Program-made: the position numbers and the translations under genes
Shown: positions 51,001-59,619 of the stretch, piece by piece
Layout of the letters: each line of letters opens with the position of its first letter
Numbering within the stretch: the stretch's first letter is position 1
Notes under the pieces: generated by a model
Told to the model about the DNA's origin: nothing
What the model saw: the letters and a program-made list of their open reading frames with translations, nothing else
Database searches by the model: none
Source of the DNA: Anas platyrhynchos
Lineage: Eukaryota; Chordata; Aves; Anseriformes; Anatidae
Assembly (NCBI RefSeq): GCF_047663525.1
Contig: NC_092600.1
Coordinates: 4,770,001-4,834,000 of the forward strand
DNA: 64,000 nt
Direction: 5' to 3'

Positions 51001-52962
51001 GGTCAGGCACATGACTTATCAAAATTTTCTGAAATCAGGCGTAGAATTGTGCAGCTTCTTCTGATCAATTTACCAGACATGCATGTTTCATACCCCCCGT
51101 TACATTAAAAAAGTACATTACTTCAATTATTTTTATTAATAGGATGGATGGCATCTCACAGCCTACTTGAAAAACAAGTAGTTCACTATGCTCTAAGACT
51201 GAAGTGATAACTGCACTGCAAAACAGCTCAGTTACCTGTCTTCACTTTCAAGATAACATTTTTCAGATTAATCCCCAGCGATCTAGCTGCTGGCCACCTA
51301 AATGCCCAGTGTGTAACTGGTGCTGATAATCCCCCCAATATCCTGATCCAAAACCTCAACTGAGAACATATTCATATGCTCACAATTGGATTCAATTACA
51401 AATCCTTTATTAATAAAGTATTTCCCCAAAGTACTGTGACCAGGAATTGAAGTTCTAGCACTTGCTTAAGAAGTCTATTACCACTAATTCATTAATAATA
51501 AAGTTAAAAATTACTCATACCGAATGTGATTGGTGACTGGAGCAATGATGTCTCTTATGCTTCCTTTTATGACTACTTTTCCTGCTCCGACCAGAGGATT
51601 TGCTATAGTGATGATGGTGACTCTTTTCATAGTCTCTGTGATAATGCCTGTGGTCATATACTTCACAGAAGTCATTTCTGTATTCCTCAACATATCTCCG
51701 GTCATGATGGTCTCTTTCATTTATGGCTCTATCGTCCAAATAATGACTGAAAATATATTTTAAGTGAATGTTCTCCACTTCAAAAACTTGAGGTTCCAAC
51801 AAGATAAGTGATTGAGCTGAGTTACAGAGTTACACAGTATCTGTCTTTACAACAAGAAAGTTTTCTAATCAACTCCCTCCTCAAAAGAAGTGGAGCTTTT
51901 CTCATTACTTTATTGGGATCTAATGACATTGTCAGTCCAAAATACATAGCCATCCACAGGAACAATATATCATCAGTCCACAGTTTGCACAGTAATAAAG
52001 AAATTCGGCCTCAAAAAGTAGAGAGACTTCCTAAATATACCAAGCAACTCAAATACAATTTCCGAAGACACAATATCAAATGCTCTTAATACAGTAATAA
52101 TCCTTCTACGGTTTCAAAGCTCAAAACATTTAAAAAAAATAAAACCTGGAGATTCTGAGGTAAGCAGCATTGATCTTAGTACTCTACCCTGAACATTAAA
52201 TACTTCAGGAAGTATCTGGATCAAGGATCTTCTCTGCCCAGAAAAAAAATAAATTAAGAAAGCTGCAGAGGCAAAGAGCCCCCATATTGCTGTACACCTA
52301 CCCCTTCCAGCATTTTATAAGCATGAGTATGAGCTCTTAAAAGAGTTCCATGGGATCTTCTTCTCAAGGGAAAAACAGAAAAACACATCCTTCCAGTGAA
52401 AGCAGTGTGGGAGAAAAAGCAAACCACCTCCAAATTAGTAAGAGAAATCTAACTCATACTTACCACTGCATTAAATGACTAAACAAACCTTCTCTTCCCC
52501 TCCTTCTGCTCACATTAAGTAAACAAACAGACATACTTTTCACTTGAAATTTAATATTGAATATATTCAATGCCAACACTTAACTGATGACAGAGAAACA
52601 AACTAGTAAGCATTCACTGTTTTTATTAAAGAACTTCTATTTAGTGATTCGGGTACTGTGTTAACAAAACCAACTACCTCTTCAGCTTGTCTTAAGTGAG
52701 TCAAACTTAAAAGACTCACCAGCTCTGGGCATTTAAAACCTCATATCCTGAAAGTCTGTTTATTTTAGGCACATTAAGAAATTATCACTACACGATTCAG
52801 AGTCTTGTACCTTTCCGAAACGTGATTTGGCTTATAGTGCTTGCTTTCTTGTCCACTACTGTGGGACCTTTTCCTGCGTTTACGGCTGCTGCTGTGCTTT
52901 CTTTGATCCCAGCTCCTTCTATCATCCCACTCAGGGCAATGAGATTGTTTTGAGTGCCGCAT
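44928..52962 (-). CDS. CLK4: CLK4, dual-specificity LAMMER protein kinase (complete CDS, 12 coding exons)
   Basis: CLK kinases phosphorylate SR splicing factors in the nucleus and so tune alternative splicing. Twelve coding exons (2-13) join in frame through GT-AG introns into 477 residues, close to the roughly 480 usual for the family. Residues 1-126 are rich in Arg, Ser, His and Lys, with a basic cluster RKRRKRSH at 27-34 (likely nuclear signal). The kinase domain shows LGEGAFGKV (163-171), the VAVK lysine K187, the helix-C glutamate E202, HTDLKPEN with catalytic D284, DFG at 321-323, APE at 343-345 and the signature EHLAMMER at 382-389. All key residues are present. CLK4 rather than CLK1 is chosen from the motif VFQTHDSK, the YVRRRCK stretch and the neighbouring COL23A1. 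The start is the first ATG after the exon 2 acceptor and gives the conserved MRHSK N-terminus. Exon 1 is untranslated. CLK1 as an alternative is unlikely. Confidence 0.95.
45146..45233 (-). CDS. CLK4: CLK4 exon 12
   Basis: This exon is 88 nt, from acceptor TCATGCAG|AAAACAC to donor TTAAAG|GTAAGAC. It encodes [20 protein letters not shown] then VRRRCKPLK. It is one codon shorter than I recall for the human exon (R-K-H-Y against R-K-R-K-Y), a simple in-frame difference. Confidence 0.93.
45439..45518 (-). CDS. CLK4: CLK4 exon 11 (LAMMER motif)
   Basis: This exon is 80 nt, from acceptor CCACACAG|ACACATG to donor TCCAG|GTAAGTA. It encodes [20 protein letters not shown] then [14 protein letters not shown] is the diagnostic motif of the LAMMER/CLK kinase family. 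Confidence 0.95.
45927..46009 (-). CDS. CLK4: CLK4 exon 10
   Basis: This exon is 83 nt, from acceptor TTTTGCAG|CACTGG to donor TTTCAG|GTGTGTA. It encodes [20 protein letters not shown] then LGFTVFQ: helix F with the conserved DVWSIGC aspartate. Confidence 0.95.
46336..46465 (-). CDS. CLK4: CLK4 exon 9 (activation segment)
   Basis: This exon is 130 nt, from acceptor CTCTTACAG|AAGCGAG to donor ATCTTAG|GTCAGTA. It encodes [10 protein letters not shown], then [20 protein letters not shown], then [13 protein letters not shown]. It holds DFG and APE, with Phe where mammalian CLK4 has Tyr in ATYDD. Confidence 0.95.
47531..47625 (-). CDS. CLK4: CLK4 exon 8 (catalytic loop)
   Basis: This exon is 95 nt, from acceptor CCTTGTAG|TTTTAC to donor AAAATG|GTAAGTT. 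It encodes [18 protein letters not shown], with catalytic D284, K286 and the metal ligand N289, then [13 protein letters not shown]. The HTD form in place of HRD is normal for CLKs. Confidence 0.95.
47728..47894 (-). CDS. CLK4: CLK4 exon 7 (hinge region)
   Basis: This exon is 167 nt, from acceptor CTTTCAAG|CCGCTG to donor AAACT|GTAAGTA. It encodes [38 protein letters not shown] and the helix AYQICQSIN. It is separated from exon 6 by an 89-nt intron and from exon 8 by a 102-nt intron. Confidence 0.95.
47984..48100 (-). CDS. CLK4: CLK4 exon 6 (VAVK lysine and helix C)
   Basis: This exon is 117 nt, from acceptor TTTTGAAG|GAGAGG to donor CACTTT|GTAAGTG. It encodes [20 protein letters not shown] and EIQVLEHLN, supplying the ATP-anchoring lysine K187 and the helix-C glutamate E202. 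Confidence 0.94.
49754..49820 (-). CDS. CLK4: CLK4 exon 5 (ATP-binding P-loop)
   Basis: This exon is 67 nt, from acceptor TTTTTAG|ATGAAATCG to donor GATAT|GTAAGTG. It encodes residues 158-178 plus split codons at both ends and carries the glycine-rich loop LGEGAFGKV followed by VECIDHD. Confidence 0.93.
50093..50136 (-). promoter_or_regulatory. U-rich tract in CLK4 intron 4, downstream of the weak exon 4 donor
   Basis: On the transcript strand this is nearly continuous U with occasional G, C and A, starting about 98 nt after the exon 4 donor. U-rich intronic tracts can be bound by TIA1, PTB or HuR-type proteins and influence donor use. A splicing role is inferred. Confidence 0.3.
50235..50325 (-). 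CDS. CLK4: CLK4 exon 4 (91-nt regulated-type exon)
   Basis: This exon encodes residues 127-156 plus one base ([20 protein letters not shown] then [10 protein letters not shown]). The acceptor is strong (TTTCCAG|AAG). The donor GCAAGAT|GTATAG is weak, with T at -1 and no GTRAGT. In mammalian CLK1 and CLK4 the matching exon is alternatively skipped. At 91 nt its loss is frame-breaking. Confidence 0.93.
51521..51746 (-). CDS. CLK4: CLK4 exon 3
   Basis: This exon is 226 nt, from acceptor TTTTCAG|TCATTATTTGG to donor CATTCG|GTATGAG. It completes codon 51 and encodes residues 52-126, continuing the RS/His-rich head ([35 protein letters not shown]). A run of four histidines sits at 94-97. It ends in phase 0, which is why losing the next exon shifts the frame. 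Confidence 0.93.
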
Positions 52963-52968
52963 CTTCCA
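52811..52968 (-). CDS. CLK4: CLK4 exon 2 (first coding exon; ATG at 52962-52960)
   Basis: The acceptor is a T-rich tract ending in TTTAG, and the donor is GAAAG|GTACAAG. Six untranslated bases precede the ATG. It encodes residues 1-50 plus two bases of codon 51: an Arg/Ser/Lys/His-rich, probably disordered head with the basic cluster RKRRKRSH. Confidence 0.93.
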
Positions 52969-54808
52969 CTAAACAAACAGAAACAAAAACACAACAAAAA
53001 AAAAACACATAAAAGACAGAAGTGTTACACTGGGATTTGTAGTTTTAAGTCAGATCTAGAAAGAACCATTTCCTCAATCCTCTTTCCTTAGTTTTGCCCA
53101 TGCACTACTTTGTTTTTGGGTGAGCAGAGTTACCAACACTGTTACAAAACACAATTCAGGATTAAATAGGCCAGCTCATCTTCACTAATAGCTTCAAACA
53201 TGTTATTAAAGTCTGTTTTAAATAAACTCTCAGGTGACTAAAGAGAACCATTTCCTTAAATAGCCTCCCATGGGGAGGGGCCTTAATCTTCAAATATTCT
53301 CTCTGAAAAAATCACAGATTTGGTTCTTTACATTGTACACAAATTACTACATGAAAACCAAGTATGTCCAACTAGCCTAAAACCTCTCTCACAAACCTCT
53401 TTACAAATCACTATTAAACAGAGATGTTTAATTTTCTATTTTTTTTTTAAGTTGTAGCGACAATCACACAAACATTGATAACTTAATAATATAATTGCAG
53501 TCCTATAAACCAAACCACTATTTTTGAGGTCTGTTAGCACACGAGTAAGCAGTTGTTTTACAATACAGCTGATTTGCCAAAGACAAAACCCACCAGCTCC
53601 TGTTGCTGGACGTTATATGCAGGAATTCTGTGTTCAAACAGGTACATGCACAACTGAAAAAGAAAGCAAAACACAGCTGTAGGATTAGGAACATATCAAA
53701 AGCAACCACAGTCATCCTTTAGCAGAAAAATTAAAAACAAGAAAAATCTTATATATCTGTTTCAGCGTATTCTAAAGAATTAACTACGAAAGGACAAGAA
53801 AGATTTCCATTGCATTTGTTGACAGGAAGAAAAGTAGTTTAGAAAGAAATATAGCACTAAAAAATAGTGATATATCGCTGTGCAAATTGACACAGAGCAA
53901 CAATGGTTGCCTCCACACCAACTAGGGGCATGAAGAAGGGGACTTTTAGAGCAAGTGAATGCTCACGTAAATGGCAGGCTTCTTCTGAAAAAGAAGTTTT
54001 CTGACAAGTCAGCAGTTCACAAATTAATGCCTATATCAGTATGTTCTCTTTTTTTCTTTTTACAGTAATCTGTTTTAAACTCTGCAAAAATACGTGACTG
54101 GTGCAACCTTTGAATCAGTCACGATGCAAGTTGCCTAAAAATCTTTCTCATTTACCATGCATTAGTAAGAAATAAAAATACTAATGCATAAGGACCAATC
54201 ATCGATCCTAAAGAAACAAGATAAAATCTGTTACTCCTGCATCTACAGGCCTGATTTTCTTATCTTCTTACCTAATTCAGCAGCCATTTTTCTCTATTTT
54301 CGACCTACACAACTCAAGTTACGAAACACACCCGATTTCAGTTATGGCACTTCCGAGGTGAGAAGTGCTCTGTGCCCCACGCCCTACTCACTAATAGGTG
54401 AATTCAGGATCTCACCTATGACCCCTCCCCAGTTTGCCAGAAAGCAGCCTGAAAGAAAGCCCTGTAATGGATAAATAAATACCTTAATAAAAGCCCCGTG
54501 AAAGAATGCTGCAGAGGGAGGTTTTGGGGTGGAAAAATAACCACAGAAACCTCGAGAAAAAGGTTTGGTTGAAGATTAACTGCTACTTAACTACACTTTA
54601 GTGCTCAGAGAATGAGCAAAATCTAGACAGAATTTGCATGTTCTTGGCTAAAGGAGCCAAGCAAATGCAAACTGGCAAGTAATTGTTAGAAAATCGATCT
54701 GTGCGAGACCCAAAACGGCCAAAACCCATTTTACCGTAGGATCCATCTTAGATTTAAAAAAAATAAAAAAAAATGCCCTTCCTCTAAATTTCTGCTGAGG
54801 CGCCTCAG

Positions 54809-54816
54809 TTACGTAA
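54809..54816. promoter_or_regulatory. D-box palindrome TTACGTAA
   Basis: This is an exact PAR-bZIP/NFIL3 (DBP, TEF, HLF, E4BP4) site at the edge of the CpG island, inside CLK4 intron 1. These factors drive circadian-phase transcription. Function here is inferred from the motif alone. Confidence 0.3.
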
Positions 54817-55410
54817 CGCCGCCAGCCGCCTTCCCCACACGCGGCCCTGCGCAGCGCCAGGCCCGGGGCAGCTCGAGGGCCGCCCTCGCCCCCGCGCCGT
54901 GCCACAGGGCTCCCTAGGGCCCCCCCCCCCACACAAGAATAAAATAAAAATAATAAATAATAATTAAAAAAAAACGCCCAGGGAAGGCCGCAGCGGCCCT
55001 GCGGCGAGCTGCACACGCAGCACTTTTTAAAATGCAGCTGGCAGGCGGCGCAGGGCAAAGGCCTCGCTGCGCCAGCACCGAGCCCGCCGGGCCTGGGAAC
55101 AGGGGGGGGGAACGGGCAGGCCCCCAGCAGCCGCCCCCTGCCCCTGCCCAGCTCCAGCCGCCACCCCCAGCCCCCTCCCGGCCGGGGGAGGTCAGGCTCG
55201 GCCCCGCCGCTCCCCCCGGGCAGGCCCCGGCCCCCTCAGCCCCCTCAGCCGCCTCAGCCGCCCGTACCCGCGCGGCCCCGGCCCCCTCAGGGCCCCGCTG
55301 CCCCCTCAGCCCCTCAGGCAGCCGCTGCGCCCCGCGGCCTCCCCCCGCTTGGAGCAGAGAGGGGCAGGAGGGAGAAGGAGCCCCCGGTGGGGAAGGAGCC
55401 CGCCGCTTAC

Positions 55411-55480
55411 CGCTGAGCACCGAGGCGAGCGAGCCCCGCGGCCGCCCTGCGCGCCCCAACAAAATGGCGGCCGCCGCCCC
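55411..55480 (-). other. CLK4: CLK4 exon 1, untranslated (right edge approximate)
   Basis: A consensus donor CTCAGCG|GTAAGCGG lies at 55411/55410 inside a CpG island, 2.4 kb upstream of coding exon 2. No start codon is needed here because the conserved N-terminus begins in exon 2. The transcription start is inferred to lie near the YY1-type motif and is not visible precisely. Confidence 0.6.
55459..55472 (-). promoter_or_regulatory. YY1-type motif (GCCGCCATTTTG on the minus strand)
   Basis: This matches the AANATGGCGGC consensus for YY1, which often lies just downstream of start sites in TATA-less CpG promoters. It helps place the CLK4 start within roughly 50 bases of here. Confidence 0.45.
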
Positions 55481-55496
55481 GCGCCCCGCAGCTCCT

Positions 55497-55537
55497 TCCT
55501 CCTCCTCCTCCTCCTCCTCCTCCTCCTCCTCCTCCTC
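55497..55537. repeat. (TCC)n microsatellite in the CLK4 promoter
   Basis: About 13.5 uninterrupted TCC units, a pure pyrimidine/purine mirror tract. It sits immediately upstream of CLK4 exon 1 and is likely variable in length. Confidence 0.9.
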
Positions 55538-55569
55538 GCCCCGCCCACCTCCGGCGGCGCCGTGCGCGG

Positions 55570-55577
55570 TGACGTCA
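55570..55577. promoter_or_regulatory. Palindromic cAMP response element TGACGTCA
   Basis: This is an exact full CRE in the CpG island, about 160 bases upstream of the CLK4 exon 1 donor. CREB/ATF factors bind this 8-mer, and it is most active near transcription starts. Use by CLK4, or by an unseen divergent transcript, is inferred. Confidence 0.5.
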
Positions 55578-57628
55578 CGCGGCCGCACAACGGCTCGGCC
55601 CCGCCCCCTGCGGCGCCCAGGGGCAGAGCGCGGGGGGCGCTGAGGGGACTGAGGGGAAGGGGGGGGGGGGCCCTGAGGGGGCCCTGGGGAAGGTCCCGGG
55701 CACGGTCCCGGCTGGGAGCTCCGAAGCAGCTCCGTCAGATGGCACTGAACAGAGGAATTGCTGCTGACACACCGCAGCACTGAGCGAGCCGTGTGTGTGC
55801 AGTGAGCCCCCAAAGCGCTTGGTACCGAAAGGGAGAGGCACCTTTGGTTTTGTGCTCCTAAAACTTCCATTAAAGTTCTCCCGCCAGCGAGTGTAAAATA
55901 AGCATTTAAACCTGCTTTTCACTACATTGAAAAACACATTTCTCTTTTTTTAAGATGAGAAAGTAACATACAGAGCGTTGATGGCCATTTGGTTTCCCTC
56001 AGTTTTTAAAAGCCCTCGTTACCTCACGGCCCTCACCGTTCCTCAGCGTGGCCTTGGTGCCCCTGGTTTGCTATTTTACCGTGTAAGTGAGCGGCCATTA
56101 CTTACAAAGACAGCACCAACATCTGCAAAACATCTTCCCAACATCCACCGATACGTCCCTGCCTTAGCCATGCTCTCAGAGCACAAGCAACATGAGGGAG
56201 ATGAGGAGGGACGAAGCAAAGCACACGGCGAGACAGCGGGCACATGGCAGGGGACCCGCGTGCAGGAGCACTGCACACACCGAGGGCTCTGCACCCGCTC
56301 CCTGCCCATCCCACAGCTCCCTGCCACGGGGGCGATGTCTCGGGGGTGACCAGGACAACCTCAAGGGAGTGCTACCGTGGGAAGGCTGGTGGCAAACCAG
56401 TGCCCCGTGTCGCTGGCAGGGCAGATGAGATGGGATGTGACAGAAGCACGTTGTCTGCCTTCCTTACCGCCTCTTCCAGAGTCTCACTTCTGCTGTTTTT
56501 GTCTTGCCACGTAAATACACAACAGGCACTCCTACAGGGTACCGCAGCTCAGAGACGGTTTGGGGAAGTCCCACTTATTGGGACAGAATAGGTTGTAGCT
56601 GAAGGGAGTAGCAGAAATAACCGTACCTTGAAAGGTAGGAAACACTTGGTGCTAGGGCTTTGTGGTTCTCGCCTGTTAGGAAAAATGATTTTCAGACTGA
56701 AAAGGGGGTGGAAACAACTATTGTTCAGTATGAAAATGCGGTGAATGGGAGCTGGTTAAAAGTTACCGTTTTAAGTTAAAGGTATTTGGCTGATGACTGA
56801 AGGAGGAATAAATCTGTCAGAAGCTAAGAATAATTAGCTTTTTATTATGAACCTTTCTGAAGAAGAAAAGGGGTGTATAAAGGTCATACCTTCTTCACAT
56901 CAGGCATACATGAAGTAAATGAAAGAAATTTCACACTGAAGCAAAAGCCTTACAACAGATTTTATAGAAAGTATTCTTCGTGTTACAAAGCAGACTTTCA
57001 AATACTGCTCTCTTTGTGCTGAACGGAGTCAGTGCTTTCAGAAACACCTGCACAGATATTCCAAAGAAAAGCGGCCTTGAAAGCAGTCAATTTTCCTTCC
57101 TGTTCAGGAGGTGGCAGTGGAGACCCAGCAGCAGAGAGCCCTCAGGCTGCTGGAATTGAGGTGGCATCGCTGGGAAGGACGGGATCGGGAGAAGTTTCCT
57201 GGCCGTGCCCAGGTTCTGTGGTGCAAAAAAAGCACAACAAAGCACCAGCTGCTCTAGGATGGGAATGCGCTAACAGTGAAAAATCAAATGAGAGGAATTT
57301 AATCTTTATAGCAATGGGAAGGAAACCCTTTTGAGTGCATTTATAGCTACTTCTGTTGCCAACTCATGTGGTATTTACTTTGGTTTATAAGAGGTATTTC
57401 CTTTTTTAATTAGACTCCACAATGCCAAATGTATGCACAACTTGAGCGAGTGACACACAACACAAGCATGTTTTCGCTCACTCTGTACAACAGAATACAT
57501 TACGTTTCAGTGTTATTGTCCTGGCGGGGGACATTTGTGCATGTATGAAAAACTACATTCAAAACATTTGCTTCCAAAATGCAATATTGTGTTGGTTGCT
57601 CTTTCCAGTTCTTTACAGCGGTAGGTGA

Positions 57629-57790
57629 TCCATCCTCACAGCAGCCATTTGCGAGATGCGAAGCTCATCTACTTCTCTCGTTGTTTGGATACAAAATTTA
57701 ATATGAGCTGACTGCCTTGCCCAAAGCCCCAGAAAGAGGCGCAATGGCAGAGCCAGAAATTCCTGGCCTTGACTACTTCCAGTGCTGGAC
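57629..57790 (-). mobile_element. MIR/L2-like ancient SINE or LINE remnant
   Basis: The plus strand carries a degenerate antisense MIR/L2 pattern in the right order: CCATCCTCACAGCAGCC, then CTGCCTTGCCCAAAGCC, then GGCAGAGCCAGAAATTC and a final CTTCCAGTGCTGGAC. The middle is badly decayed. MIR and L2 share this core, so the exact family is uncertain. Confidence 0.5.
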
Positions 57791-58729
57791 TTGCTTTCTC
57801 TTAATTAAAGATGCACTGGTTTTGTTATCCTCCCTCTGGTTAGTGTCAGAGGCTGGCTGATTATTACTTGTGCTTTGCCTTTAGTTGTTTATGGATTTCT
57901 GCAGTTCCAGGGTTTGTTTTTTATAGTGATGGAGGGAATATCATAGAACTCGACTGGGTGGTAGCAGCTGTAGGGGCTCAGGGACAGTAATGACAGTAAT
58001 GACTCTGTTTAGGAGAGTCTGAACAATGGGGATGGAAAAAGCAATCAGGAGCCTTTCTAAGATATGTTGGGAAAAAAAAAAAAAGTGTTATTCATTTCAC
58101 AAAGCACTATAACTAATGATCGAGCAAGGAGGCGTCCCAGATTGTTGTGGTGTGTGTAAATTCAACAGAGAATAGGAACTGGAAAACACAAATAGGAAAT
58201 GGAAAAATGCAAACATTCAGCCACAGCAAATTAAGGTCTGGGCTCGGGGACACATTTCTCTTATTAATGAGTTACTGGAGATTTTCTTGGGAAAGCAGTG
58301 GCCCAGAAACTTTGTGTGAGCACGTGCACTTGTGTTCATTCCCAAGCGCATTGTGAAAAGTCACGGCTGAACGATGGGATTGCTCCCTCTGAGCTGTGGT
58401 AAGGGGCAGGCTGGAATTGCCTGCACCGCCGGCAGCATGTTCATGGCCGTATCAACACGTTAAGGGCAATCCAAGTGCTGTGCCTTAAATGCCTGGCAGG
58501 TTGCCACTCAGGCAAGGTGTTTGTTCTGTGGTGTTTTTCCTGATTTTAGCTTCTGACTATGTGGTGTGCCTGCCCTGATGGGGTCCCCATGGGCTGAGCT
58601 GACCCGATCCAGTCCCTTTTATTGCGAGGCTCATGGACGGCTGCAGGTTCAGCTTCTCACCCTCTGCTTGTGGCAGAGCTGAGTCTTCCGAGCACTGCAA
58701 TGCTTTAGCCTAACAAAGCCTAGACAGGG

Positions 58730-58748
58730 GGCTTCCCACTGGGAAGCC
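58730..58748. repeat. Near-perfect palindrome (GGCTTCCCA-C-TGGGAAGCC)
   Basis: Nine-base arms around a single base in the intergenic region upstream of CLK4. No associated feature is seen. Confidence 0.7.
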
Positions 58749-58977
58749 TCAGTAAGATACAGGTTACAGGACACTCAGCAGAGGACATAGTCCTTTTTGC
58801 CAAGAAGCCTGCCACCGTACGAGCAAGGTGCTGAGAACGGGGGCTGCTCATGGCACTTCTGCAGGCTCTGGAGCCCCTGGTAGTGCTTACACAGACCTGC
58901 AGCCCTCCCTCGTGTCACAGCACAGAACCAGGCTGTGCTGAATAAAAGCAACACACAGAAGCAATGTAATGCAGACA

Positions 58978-58978
<1 letters not shown>

Positions 58979-59004
<26 letters not shown>
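58979..59004. repeat. Poly-T run (26 T)
   Basis: An uninterrupted T run. No retroelement body or target-site duplication was recognised beside it. Confidence 0.95.
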
Positions 59005-59010
<6 letters not shown>

Positions 59011-59613
59011 AGGAAACTCCACCACTTATACCTACGCAAGAGTTTCACCTCTGAGCCTCTTTATATAAAGAATTTTTAGCTACTTGATGCATGGATGTGT
59101 CCTACTGCACATGCTTACTGAAATGGGTCCTTCACCCCATTAAAAGCTCTCAAATTACTGCAATACTAATAAATAATAGAGCATGTTTAAACATCAGCTG
59201 TACCACAGAACTTTATAGGAACAGACTAAAAATACTCAGGCTGAGGCTCAGCTTTTTGCCTCTCATTACAATACTTTGAGCCTGTAACTATTTGGGAAAA
59301 TACTTTATAATGAGAAATAAGAGCAATTGTCTCTTTTCCTGGTAGTGTACAGTGCAGTGCAATCTTCTGAATGTATGAGGATGGAAAGAGAAGCAGTAGA
59401 GTAGAAATGAGGAAAAGCAGAAACTACAGGTACTTTTATTTCCACATGCATATTCATGAACTGCTGAGTTGAGTCAGGGGTATCTTTGTATTTTTGGTTT
59501 TTCAAAGCAACCAGAGTTTCTTTCCAGCCTATACTGTAATTTAGAGCTGTTGAAATCTCTACGAGAAATAAAGCTGAAAAACAAAATACACACAGCTGAG
59601 CCAATTTTTCTTT

Positions 59614-59619
59614 TTTATT
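59614..59619 (-). terminator. Possible poly(A) signal AATAAA of an unseen minus-strand gene
   Basis: AATAAA on the minus strand is followed about 20 bases on by a GU-rich stretch (GTGTGTATTTTGT), the normal arrangement of a poly(A) site. The roughly 1.5 kb before it on that strand is AT-rich and lacks credible coding frames, like a 3'UTR. No coding exon is visible to support it. Confidence 0.2.

Larger units (their letters stand above)
54800..55720. promoter_or_regulatory. CpG-island promoter of CLK4
   Basis: This is dense GC/CpG sequence flanking CLK4 exon 1, with AT-rich DNA on both sides. It holds a YY1-type ATGGCGGC motif (55461-55471), a (TCC)n tract (55497-55537) and a perfect CRE (55570-55577). 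No TATA box is evident. Long open frames here on both strands are a by-product of few stop codons in GC-rich DNA. Confidence 0.75.

Noticed and set aside
54914..55870. 318-codon minus-strand ORF and a 203-codon plus-strand ORF (55032-55643) at the CLK4 promoter
   Set aside because: They are composition artefacts of the CpG island: the (TCC)n tract becomes poly-Glu or poly-Ser. The frames run across the exon 1 donor.
58775..59604. Two minus-strand ORFs with hydrophobic N-termini (67 and 99 codons) resembling secreted peptides
   Set aside because: Hydrophobic starts are common by chance. There is no promoter, splice or family support, and one abuts a poly-T run.
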